64,000 nucleotides of DNA. Origin: Geojedonia sp051814705 (GTDB taxonomy: Bacteria > Bacteroidota > Bacteroidia > Flavobacteriales > Flavobacteriaceae). The DNA lies in contig JBPWQW010000001.1 in assembly GCA_051814705.1 (NCBI GenBank), positions 930,001-994,000 of the forward strand, written 5' to 3'. The translations under genes were made by a program, and so were the position numbers. Below the pieces are notes generated by a model that saw nothing but the letters and a program-made list of their open reading frames with translations, ran no database searches and was not told the origin of the DNA. Shown here piece after piece: positions 42,534-51,198 of the stretch; position 1 is the stretch's first letter, and each line of letters opens with the position of its first letter.

Positions 42534-43457
42534 ATGGATCAATTAATAACCAACATCAATTTATTTACAGTCAACCATATTCTGGATCCAAAAAAAGGAG
42601 AGGATTATTTAGAGCTTAAGACTTCTGACCAATCGTGTTATGCTAAGATAGATTTATCGTTGGGAGGAAGTTTACAAGAGCTATCCCTTCAAAATAAAAC
42701 CATAATATCTTCAAAGCACTCAAAGCCCTACACCGAATCTTTTGCTTCAGCCATTCTGTTCCCGTTTACCAACAGAGTAGCACTTGGCAAATATGATTTC
42801 GACAACAAGACATTTCAGTTAGAACTAAATGAACTTGGTAACTCCAACGCACTACATGGCTTGGTTTATAACAAGACGTTTAAAGTGATTAAACAAGAAA
42901 CTTCAGCTACTGAAGCCGCTGTTTCTATAACATATAATGAAATACAACCTAGTAAAGGATTTCCGTTTAAGTACGCCATTACTTTTGATTATGTGTTGAC
43001 AAAAAAGGAGTTGCAGTTACATGTTACAGTTAAAAATACAGACCAAACTGCTTTCCCATTTTCTTTAGGGTGGCATCCTTATTTTGAAACCAACGATTTA
43101 AGCAATAGTTATTTGTACATTAACAGTCATAAAAAAATCACTACCAATGATAAAATGATTCCAGATGGTGAAAAAGCAATGGATTGGGATAAGCCTCTTA
43201 AAATTGGAGATAAAACATTTGATGATTGCTATATTTTAAGTTCTAATATTGCAGAGTTAAAAACTCCTGAATACCATTTGAATTTTAGTTTTTCTTCCAA
43301 AAATAGTTATCTTCAACTCTTTACACCAGATCACAGAAAGAGCATCGCCATTGAACCACAGACGGCTCCAGGAAATAGTTTTAATTCTAAAGTGGGATTG
43401 CAGGTTTTAAAACCTGAAGAAACCTACAGCCTTAAATGGAAAATAAACATAGAATAA
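42534..43457 (+). CDS. Aldose 1-epimerase family protein
   Basis: 307 residues, no signal peptide. Galactose mutarotase-like fold: LHGLVYNKTFKV (catalytic-region His), FPFSLGWHPYFETND, DDCYIL and the C-terminal FTPDHRKSIAIEPQTAPGNSFNSK with the conserved Glu of the mutarotase active site. Interconverts alpha and beta anomers of a hexose. It precedes a glycoside hydrolase gene by 155 bases on the same strand; it may serve sugar use generally. Confidence 0.9.
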   Translation: MDQLITNINLFTVNHILDPKKGEDYLELKTSDQSCYAKIDLSLGGSLQELSLQNKTIISSKHSKPYTESFASAILFPFTNRVALGKYDFDNKTFQLELNELGNSNALHGLVYNKTFKVIKQETSATEAAVSITYNEIQPSKGFPFKYAITFDYVLTKKELQLHVTVKNTDQTAFPFSLGWHPYFETNDLSNSYLYINSHKKITTNDKMIPDGEKAMDWDKPLKIGDKTFDDCYILSSNIAELKTPEYHLNFSFSSKNSYLQLFTPDHRKSIAIEPQTAPGNSFNSKVGLQVLKPEETYSLKWKINIE

Positions 43458-43612
43458 ATGAATTGGCCTTTAAATCAATTTATAATAAGCAGAACATTAT
43501 AATTGATGATCCGGTTTGCGTTAATATTATTGTGGAGCATATGGATTACATCCAATTGTTTGCAAATCCATTAAGGGGATTGTCAAATAATCTTTAAATA
43601 AGTAGCATAGAT

Positions 43613-46207
43613 ATGAAACGAGACATAGTTTTAAGATATAGTCTTCTAATTATTTTTATTGGAAACTTTACTGGGTTTGCCCAGAATACTGAACGGGGAG
43701 ATGCTATTGTTGATGATAATGGAGTCATGCGATGGCAAAAAACAAATGAGGAGGTAAAAGGTTTTGGGGTGAATTATTCAGTGCCATTTGCACATGCTTA
43801 TCGTTCGGCTGAACGATTGGGGGTTGATATTAAGCAAGCGATTGATAATGATATTTACCACTTTACACGTTTAGGCTTCGACCTGTATCGTTTGCATGTT
43901 TGGGATACCGAAATTAGTGACACATTAGGAAATTTACTAGAAAACAAACATCTAGATGCCTTTGATTATCTTCTAAATAAGTTGAAAGAACACAATATTA
44001 ATTATGTCATTACGCCCATTGCATTTTGGGGCAACGGTTGGCCTGAACCTGATACTGAAAGCCCAGGTTTTTCACATAAATACGGAAAAGAGACATGTTT
44101 AACAAATCCTGAAGCCATTAAAGCACAACACAATTATCTATATCAATTTTTAAATCATGTGAACCCTTACACTGGAGTTGCTTATAAAGAAGAACCAAAT
44201 TTCATTGCTTTTGAAGTAAGCAACGAGCCACACCATAGAGGAAATGGAGAAGCGGTTACCCAATTTGTAAAAGGGATGGTTGATGCTATGCGAAAAACAG
44301 GCACTAAAAAACCTATATTTTATAATATGAGCCACGCCGTTCAGTTTATGGATGACTATTTTAAAGGCGGTGTACAAGGCGGAACCTTTCAATGGTATCC
44401 AACCGGCTTGGGTTATGGCAAAGAACTATCAGGTAACTTATTGCCAAATGTAAACGACTATGATATGCCTTTTGATGCGGAGATTAAAAAGCATCACGGC
44501 GCTAAATTAGTCTATGAATTTGATGCTGCCGATGTTGGTCGCTCTTATATCTATCCAGCGATGGCTAGAAGTTTTAGGACTGCGGGTATTCAGATTGCGA
44601 CACATTTTGCCTACGACCCAACCTTCATCGCAGCTTTCAATACGGAGTATAATACGCATTATATGAACTTGAATTACACACCACAAAAGGCATTGAGCCT
44701 TAAAATCTGTGCCGAAGTATTTCATGAAATCCCAATGAATACTGAATTTGGAACCTATCCACAAAACACTACTTTCGGGAATTTCAAAGTAGATTATAAA
44801 TCTGATTTGGCTCTATATAATTCTGAAGAAAAGTTTTTCTATACAAATACTACTAATACAATCCCTAAAAATGAAAATAAATTAAAAGAAGTTGCGGGAT
44901 TCGCCAATTCTACAATTGTTGCTTATGATGGATTAGGAGCCTATTTTTTGGATAAAATTGGCCAAGGGGTTTGGCGCTTAGAAGTCATGCCTGATGCTGT
45001 ATGGGTGACCGATCCTTTTGGTCGAAATAGCCCCAATAAAACAGTTGGAGTCATAAAATGGGAAACCCACAATATGCGTATAAGCTTAAAAAATCTTGGT
45101 GAAGATTTTATGATTGAAGCGATCAATAAAGACAATGATTTTGTTCCAATCGTATCATACAAATCGTTTTCAATCCGTCCAGGAACTTATATCTTAAGCA
45201 AAAAAGAGGCTAAAAAACAATGGTCCGCAACTAATTCGTTTAAAACGAATAGACTCAATGATTTTTATGCACCTAAAACTACGGTTAATAAGCCTTGGTT
45301 TAAGCATGATGTAATTGAAACAATAAGTGAAAACATCGATTCAGAAATCGTTGTGCAATTTATTGCGCCAGACAATCCCAAAAACATGACATTAACGGGT
45401 TACAATAGCAATGGAACTTATTTTAATGTTGATTTTCAACCGATAGGGAATTATAAGTATAAGGCGGTAATTCCTTCAGAAAACATCAAAATAGGATATT
45501 TGAATTATAATATTATAGTCCAATTAGCTGATGAGAGCCAAATAACATATCCATCAGGCCTAATGGGTAACTTATACGTTTGGGATTTTTATGATCGTAC
45601 AACATATAAACTTACGGTAGTTTCTAGTGAAAATCCAGTTTATCTTTTTAACGCTATTGATGATTCTAGTAATTTAGTAAAACAATGGCGACGCAGTTTT
45701 AAATTAGTGCCAACAAAAACTGCTGGAGAAGCAGAATATCAAATGCTTTTGGATAAATTGTTTTATCCAGACAATGAAAATTTAAATGCAGAACCTATTT
45801 ATGACTACAGTTTTAAACATTTTGTTTTAGATAAAATTGAAGGCAGAAAAGAAGATTTAAAATTAAAAAAAGATTTGGTATTTAGAGGCAGGTCCTTAAA
45901 TAATAAACCTTGTAAACTGCAAATCGCATTTGTTTTAGATGATGGCACCTCGTACGGAAAAGTCATAGAAATTGGTCCAGAATTAAAAGATTACAGAATC
46001 GCTATTGCTGATTTAAAACTGGTAAAAACAGTAACGCTACCGCGACCTTACCCTAGCTTTTTGCCCTACTATTTTAAACACAGCAATCCCATAAGTTTCG
46101 ATATTAATCACATTGAAAGCCTTCAGTTCTCAATTGGTCCCGAAATACCTGTTGAGCAATTAAACGAAGCTCAAGGCATAGGAATTGTAAACGTCAAACT
46201 CGAATAA
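43613..46207 (+). CDS. Secreted glycoside hydrolase, clan GH-A (GH5-like catalytic domain)
   Basis: 864 residues. Signal peptide (ends TGFAQ, about residue 24). The N-terminal two-fifths form a (beta/alpha)8 barrel: catalytic acid/base Glu205 in FEVSNEPHH and nucleophile Glu302 in KLVYEFDAADV. The long rest is beta-rich, with no dockerin or T9SS sorting domain. I cannot name the CAZy family by eye. Followed 10 bases later by a 3-keto-disaccharide-hydrolase-domain lipoprotein, so both are probably co-expressed. Confidence 0.78.
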   Translation: MKRDIVLRYSLLIIFIGNFTGFAQNTERGDAIVDDNGVMRWQKTNEEVKGFGVNYSVPFAHAYRSAERLGVDIKQAIDNDIYHFTRLGFDLYRLHVWDTEISDTLGNLLENKHLDAFDYLLNKLKEHNINYVITPIAFWGNGWPEPDTESPGFSHKYGKETCLTNPEAIKAQHNYLYQFLNHVNPYTGVAYKEEPNFIAFEVSNEPHHRGNGEAVTQFVKGMVDAMRKTGTKKPIFYNMSHAVQFMDDYFKGGVQGGTFQWYPTGLGYGKELSGNLLPNVNDYDMPFDAEIKKHHGAKLVYEFDAADVGRSYIYPAMARSFRTAGIQIATHFAYDPTFIAAFNTEYNTHYMNLNYTPQKALSLKICAEVFHEIPMNTEFGTYPQNTTFGNFKVDYKSDLALYNSEEKFFYTNTTNTIPKNENKLKEVAGFANSTIVAYDGLGAYFLDKIGQGVWRLEVMPDAVWVTDPFGRNSPNKTVGVIKWETHNMRISLKNLGEDFMIEAINKDNDFVPIVSYKSFSIRPGTYILSKKEAKKQWSATNSFKTNRLNDFYAPKTTVNKPWFKHDVIETISENIDSEIVVQFIAPDNPKNMTLTGYNSNGTYFNVDFQPIGNYKYKAVIPSENIKIGYLNYNIIVQLADESQITYPSGLMGNLYVWDFYDRTTYKLTVVSSENPVYLFNAIDDSSNLVKQWRRSFKLVPTKTAGEAEYQMLLDKLFYPDNENLNAEPIYDYSFKHFVLDKIEGRKEDLKLKKDLVFRGRSLNNKPCKLQIAFVLDDGTSYGKVIEIGPELKDYRIAIADLKLVKTVTLPRPYPSFLPYYFKHSNPISFDINHIESLQFSIGPEIPVEQLNEAQGIGIVNVKLE

Positions 46208-46217
46208 ATTTAAGGAT

Positions 46218-47117
46218 ATGAAAAATACAGTATTAGGTCTAGTGTTAATGGTTCTTGTACTCGGGTGTAAAAACCCTAATAAACAAGCTAACATTGAAAA
46301 TGAAGAGTGGATACCCTTGTTTAACGGTAAAGACTTAAACGATTGGGATATCAAAATAGCGGGTCACGATGTTGGGGTTAATTACAACAATACCTTTCAG
46401 GTTGAGGATAGTATGATTAGGGTTAATTATGATGCTTATGAAAATTTCGAGAATGCTTTTGGACATTTATATTACAAACAACCTTTTTCATATTACAAAA
46501 TACGTTTAGAGTATCGGTTTATAGGTGAACAGGTTGCTGGTGGTGCTAGTTGGGCGACCAAAAACAGTGGTATTATGTTACATTCGCAATCGGTACTTAG
46601 CAATAGTTTAGGGCAATTTTTCCCAGTGTCCATTGAGTTTCAGTTTTTAGGTGGATTACAAGAAGGAGTTGACCGACCTACTGGAAATTTGTGTACACCA
46701 GGAACCACAGCCGAAATGAATGGAATAACCCTTACCAATCATTGCACAAATTCTAACTCAGACACGTATTATGATGAACAATGGGTAAGTGTAGAAGCTA
46801 TCGTATTGGGAGGTGAATCCATTACCCATATTGTTAATAAAGATACAGTGTTGGTGTATCAACATCCTAAAATTGGAGGAGGGCTAATTAATGGTGCTGA
46901 AGGAGAATGGGAATCTAACGGAATTGCAAATAAAGAGGCTTGGTTGGCAAAAGAAGGAGAGCCTTTAACGGAAGGCTTTTTGGCCTTACAGGCGGAAAGC
47001 CACCCTATCGATTTTAAAAATATTGAACTATTAAATTTATGCGGTTGTCTCGATAAAAAGGCTAAAAATTACAAGGCGTATTATGTAAAAGCTGATAATT
47101 CTAAATGTATTTATTAA
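46218..47117 (+). CDS. Lipoprotein with 3-keto-disaccharide hydrolase domain (DUF1080)
   Basis: 299 residues. Lipoprotein signal peptide (VLGC, Cys17). The domain begins with the family hallmark WIPLFNGKDLNDW and continues with FGHLYYKQPFSYYKIRLEYRF, NSGIMLHSQ and VEFQFLGG-type strands. PF06439 members are lectin-like jelly-roll proteins; some split 3-keto-disaccharides. The C-terminus adds a short Cys-containing tail (LCGCLDKKAKNY). Operon partner of the GH-A enzyme upstream. Confidence 0.85.
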   Translation: MKNTVLGLVLMVLVLGCKNPNKQANIENEEWIPLFNGKDLNDWDIKIAGHDVGVNYNNTFQVEDSMIRVNYDAYENFENAFGHLYYKQPFSYYKIRLEYRFIGEQVAGGASWATKNSGIMLHSQSVLSNSLGQFFPVSIEFQFLGGLQEGVDRPTGNLCTPGTTAEMNGITLTNHCTNSNSDTYYDEQWVSVEAIVLGGESITHIVNKDTVLVYQHPKIGGGLINGAEGEWESNGIANKEAWLAKEGEPLTEGFLALQAESHPIDFKNIELLNLCGCLDKKAKNYKAYYVKADNSKCIY

Positions 47118-47118
47118 T

Positions 47119-47255
47119 AAAAAAAGAGGCTGACTGAAAAGTAGTAAAAGTGTCATTCTGAATTAATTTCAGAATCTCAACAAATTATTTATAGCCATGA
47201 GAACCTGAAACGAGTTCAGGTTGACAAAATATAACCTTTTCAGTCTGCCTTTTTT
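47119..47255. repeat. Palindromic interspersed element (MITE/REP-like)
   Basis: Outer inverted arms at 47126-47141 (GAGGCTGACTGAAAAG) and 47236-47251 (CTTTTCAGTCTGCCTT; one mismatch inside the paired region) flank an inner inverted pair: 47151-47179 (TGTCATTCTGAA...TCAGAATCTCA) and 47198-47226 (TGAGAACCTGAA...TTCAGGTTGACA). Each inner arm is itself an imperfect palindrome. The pattern matches dispersed repeats commonly seen in Flavobacteriaceae. The outer pair may also act as a bidirectional terminator. Confidence 0.7.
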
Positions 47256-47273
47256 GAGATATAATATTTAAAC

Positions 47274-48204
47274 CTAATTTTTCACAAGTTTCGTAGTTAA
47301 TGATTGTCCGTTGTGATTATCAATTTTAACAAAATAAAGTCCTTGCGTTAAACCAGAAATATCAAAATCTTTATGGGCTTCAAACTGTCCAGAGAACGAT
47401 TCAATCAATTTTCCTGTTAGGTCATAAATATGCAATTCATTTATCGATTTATTGATCTTAAATGTAGCACTTGTAGGGTTTGGAAATATTTTTAGCGTAG
47501 CTAGCGAAGCTTCTTCAATTCATAATGTTGTTAAATAAGTATATTCTGTAGTTGGTTTCCAGTATATATTAGCATTCGCAACTCCATTCCAATCATCTGC
47601 AAAATAAACAGAATACCCCGTGATATCGGTATTATTTAAGGTGATATTAAAAGTTTCTGCGCCATCATTCATTGAAACTGTCATAGTTGTTGCAGTATCT
47701 AAAGTAAATTTAAACTTAAAATCAGCATAAGAAGTTGAACCTCCAATTGTAGATGGATTAATTGTACCACCTGACGAAACCAATTCCCAAGGATCGTTGG
47801 CTCCGCTGTTTCCATTTAAATTAACTTGTACTGCATAATTACTTATTCTATCAGCCCAATTTGTTGTTGATGGACTTGATAACAATGCTAAACCAATAAC
47901 GCCAAATGATGCTTGAGTTGCCGAAAGGGTAATTGTAAAACTATCGCCAATTGCCATTGTTGATGGTGTGCCTGTAGTAGTACCATCTTCAGTAAATGAT
48001 CGCCAAGCTACTGATTGTTTTGCAGTACCACCAATATTTGCCCACATACCAAATTCAGTAGCTCCATTATCAAATTGTCCGCCTCCATCACTAAATAACG
48101 CATTATAATTGGCTACTTGTTGAGGATAATTAACAGTTGTTTGAGCATTTAAGCCAAACGTTAAGAACAAAATGGATAGAAAAAAGAAAGTAAAGTTTCT
48201 TCAT
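47274..48204 (-). pseudogene. T9SS-secreted protein gene disrupted by frameshift and nonsense codon
   Basis: The span is 931 bases, one more than a multiple of three. The ATG at 48204 starts MKKLYF but frame is lost at a run of six T shortly after; with five T the reading would be a full signal peptide joined to SILFLTFGLNAQTTVNY and the 205-residue beta-rich body that is open to 47523. A TGA (47520-47522) then interrupts the frame, and directly behind it, in the same frame, lies a complete T9SS type A sorting domain (IEEASLATLKIFPNPTS ... LTQGLYFVKI ... TTKLVKN, stop at 47274-47276). A GGA codon in place of TGA would give the usual LGIEE linker. The body matches no family I know. Confidence 0.75.
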
Positions 48205-48216
48205 AATTTAAAGTTT

Positions 48217-51138
48217 TTAGTTAATAATTAATTGTTTAGTAACTGTGCTAGAATCTTGTTCTAATTTTATAATATAAAGGCCTTGTGCTAATCTAGAGAC
48301 ATCAAATTCAAAACCTTGTGCATAACCTCCTGTGAAATTGGAAATTATTTTACCTGTAAGGTCATATATAGAAACCTTATCTACCGCTTTGTTTAATTGA
48401 AAGGCTTTGGATGCCGGATTTGGATAAATACGAAATGCATTTAAATTAAATGAGTCGGTGCTTAATGTTGACGCTTGATTACCATACATTTTAAATCCTC
48501 CAGCTGGAATATTGATGGGCGTGGTAGTGCTGGTGACATTGAGTGTCGTATTTCCTGTTGCATCCATTAAGTCATACCATGTTCCCGTATTGGGGAAATC
48601 TGGTGTTACATTTTGTGCTGAAACACCGAAGTTGGCTAATATCACCACATTTTTCAATTGACTTGAGGACAAACTGTTGTCAAACACATAAATTCGTGGG
48701 GTTAAGCTTCCTGAATTGATGCTGTAATCACCTTCAAAAACTGGTTCATTAATTTTTAAATTAATCAGTCGTGCCCAATCACTTCTCACCTGGCTTCTAT
48801 TTGCATCAGCCAACCAATTTTCGACCCATTGGGGTTGTGGTTTCGTGTCTAATTTACAATCGCCATCACCATTACCGTCATAATCGCTATTGACTACGCC
48901 GTTCTGACAGGTCCAAATGGAATCATCCATACCCAGATCGGCAAAATGCCAGATCATTTTTGGTCCTGGAATAGGGATGGTCACAGCACCTAATGCAGAC
49001 ATACGAGCAAGAGCTGTATTAAGATTTTTAATATCATAACCAGCTCCACTGTTGCCAAACTGAACCATTTCGTACATAATACGATCTTTGTCATGGCTTT
49101 CGGGATAACCCAAAGATCGTTTTCCCGTAAAGCCATGGGCTGTATGGCCCATTCTGTCAAAGTTGCTAGCGTTGCCTTGAGCTAAATTTTTGTAACTGTC
49201 CCACATTTCACTCCACATCATAATGCCTTTTCCTTCACCCAGTCTATAATTGGCCCATTCAATTTCTTCATCAAGTGACGTTTTCCCGTCGCCATTAGTG
49301 TCCCCAAAGCCATTAGTACCTAAGTGTTCAAAAATCACGTAATGATCAGGATCTAAGAGCCATGAATAGTCAGCATATTCCTTTAATACGGTAACTCTAT
49401 CTGAATTGTAATCATTGGTGCAGCCTTCATTACCAGCACAATTTTGGGTGAATCCTTTGGTTAAATCCCAACGAAAACCGTCAATTTTAAAATCTTCAAC
49501 CCAATGTTTTATGACGCGTTTTACGTAATTTTTAGTTAATTCAGATTGATGGTTAAAATCTTCGCCTACACTATAACTATGTCTTGCCGTTTGATTGAAA
49601 TAAGGGTTTTCAGAACTTGGTCCGCCCCAACCATCTTTATCAGGATCGTTCATCCACATGCGCACCATTGGGTTTCTTCCAAAAGCATGGTTTAGTGCGA
49701 CATCCAAAATAACCGCAATACCGTTTTGATGGCATAAGTCAATAAACTCTTTAAATTTGGTTTCAGTCCCGTAAAATTTATCTAGAGCCATATGAAATGC
49801 TGTATTATAGCCCCAGCTTTCGTTGCCTTCAAATTCCATGACAGGCATAAGTTCTATGGCATTAATATTTAAATCTTTAAAATAGTCAATGCGGTCTATA
49901 AGCTCTTGGAAATTTCTATCTGCATCAAAATCGCGAACCAATACTTCATAAATAACTAGATCTTCCTTTTTGGGTTTGATGAAATTGGACACCTGCCAAT
50001 TGTAAGGTGTTTGGTTAGTTTGCAACACAGTAACTTCACGTTCTTGTCCACTTGGATAGGTTGGCAAATTTGGATACGTAGTTAAAGGTATGGAGGGGTC
50101 ATCAAATGGCGACAATACCAAAGTTGAAAATGGATCTGCAGTTTTAACCAATGTTGGTGAATTTGCAACAGGATTAGAATCATAGACCCAATATTGGTAT
50201 GTATAAATTTGGTTTTGGGTAAGCCCTGTAATTGGCAGCCAAAATTTACCAGTGGAAGGATCTTGTTTCATGACGTATGCATTTGTTGGCGTGTAACTAT
50301 TAAAACTTCCCGCAATTTCAACAAAATCTTTTCCTTGTGCATTTAATACCAATGTTGCCGATGTGGGGCTGGTATAATTTATACCGTCAACCAATCCAGC
50401 AGGTAAATCTTCTTGAATAACTACAGGTATGACCTTCACTTGAAAAGAGGCTTCCCCAGTGTCCGTCGATCCCGGTGGGGTACCCACAAATCGCACTGTA
50501 CCACTTTCGGTAATATTAGTTAATGTTTTAAAACAAGCTGGGAATCCACATGTACCGGTTGCTACTGAAACATCGTTATAAAATATTTCGAAGGTGCCTT
50601 GCACCGTGGTAGATCCTCCTGCACTTATGGTTGCAGACACATTGAGATTAGAGCCAGAAGCCAATACTACAGGTATTGTAGAAGGTTGTGTAATTGTTAT
50701 ATTTACCAAACCTACCAAAAGCACAAAATCTTTACAAGGTGACCCTTGAGCCTTATACTCTTGTGTTCCATCGGCATTTCTAAAGACCATACCTAATTTT
50801 GTCGAATTGTTGGCTTGAGTATCCGTAAGTCCAAAATAAGTCTTAGGTGTTAATGTGACACTATAGGTGCCGTTGCCATTGTCGGTCATTAGACCTACGC
50901 CGTCATCTTGTCCCCAATTACCAACTACGCTATATCCAAAAGGATTGCTATCAGGCCCTATGCCAGCATGCATGTATACTTTGGATGGATTGATCAATCC
51001 ATTACACGAGTTCGAATTGTTAATATTTACGGTTATGGTAATTTGTTGGTCGACTTCAAATGCGGTGGGATTAACAGATACTTGACCGTAAGTATAGCTT
51101 ATAATAAATAAGGAAACTAAAAAAATAATTTTTCTCAT
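48217..51138 (-). CDS. Secreted alpha-amylase (GH13) with T9SS sorting domain
   Basis: 973 residues. Signal peptide (ends YTYGQ), two beta-sandwich N-terminal regions (about 20-240), a CBM48/pullulanase-like domain (about 245-345) and a GH13 barrel with DVALNH (479-484), nucleophile Asp558 in DGFRWDLTKG, acid/base Glu604 in VIFEHLG, and SHD (681-683). A beta domain and a T9SS type A sorting domain (FRIYPNPASKAF ... QLIIN) close the protein. It cleaves internal alpha-1,4 links of starch outside the cell or on its surface. Last gene of the minus-strand starch operon, separated from susF by a terminator hairpin. Confidence 0.93.
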   Translation of the reverse strand: MRKIIFLVSLFIISYTYGQVSVNPTAFEVDQQITITVNINNSNSCNGLINPSKVYMHAGIGPDSNPFGYSVVGNWGQDDGVGLMTDNGNGTYSVTLTPKTYFGLTDTQANNSTKLGMVFRNADGTQEYKAQGSPCKDFVLLVGLVNITITQPSTIPVVLASGSNLNVSATISAGGSTTVQGTFEIFYNDVSVATGTCGFPACFKTLTNITESGTVRFVGTPPGSTDTGEASFQVKVIPVVIQEDLPAGLVDGINYTSPTSATLVLNAQGKDFVEIAGSFNSYTPTNAYVMKQDPSTGKFWLPITGLTQNQIYTYQYWVYDSNPVANSPTLVKTADPFSTLVLSPFDDPSIPLTTYPNLPTYPSGQEREVTVLQTNQTPYNWQVSNFIKPKKEDLVIYEVLVRDFDADRNFQELIDRIDYFKDLNINAIELMPVMEFEGNESWGYNTAFHMALDKFYGTETKFKEFIDLCHQNGIAVILDVALNHAFGRNPMVRMWMNDPDKDGWGGPSSENPYFNQTARHSYSVGEDFNHQSELTKNYVKRVIKHWVEDFKIDGFRWDLTKGFTQNCAGNEGCTNDYNSDRVTVLKEYADYSWLLDPDHYVIFEHLGTNGFGDTNGDGKTSLDEEIEWANYRLGEGKGIMMWSEMWDSYKNLAQGNASNFDRMGHTAHGFTGKRSLGYPESHDKDRIMYEMVQFGNSGAGYDIKNLNTALARMSALGAVTIPIPGPKMIWHFADLGMDDSIWTCQNGVVNSDYDGNGDGDCKLDTKPQPQWVENWLADANRSQVRSDWARLINLKINEPVFEGDYSINSGSLTPRIYVFDNSLSSSQLKNVVILANFGVSAQNVTPDFPNTGTWYDLMDATGNTTLNVTSTTTPINIPAGGFKMYGNQASTLSTDSFNLNAFRIYPNPASKAFQLNKAVDKVSIYDLTGKIISNFTGGYAQGFEFDVSRLAQGLYIIKLEQDSSTVTKQLIIN

Positions 51139-51153
51139 AGCAATTAAATATTA

Positions 51154-51182
51154 AAAAAGGCTATGATTAACATAGCCTTTTT
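51154..51182 (-). terminator. Intra-operon terminator between SusF-like and amylase genes
   Basis: AAAAAGGCTATG (51154-51165), 5-base loop, CATAGCCTTTTT (51171-51182), followed on the minus strand by a T-run. It lies between the SusF-like stop and the amylase start, so it should reduce amylase transcription relative to susCDE or separate it. Confidence 0.8.
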
Positions 51183-51198
51183 AATTAATTAACAAGAC

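Noticed and set aside
47520..48170. Intact 216-residue gene starting at a TTG
   Set aside because: That start lies inside the signal peptide core; a one-base shift links it to an ATG and an in-frame sorting domain follows its stop, so a disrupted gene explains the region better.
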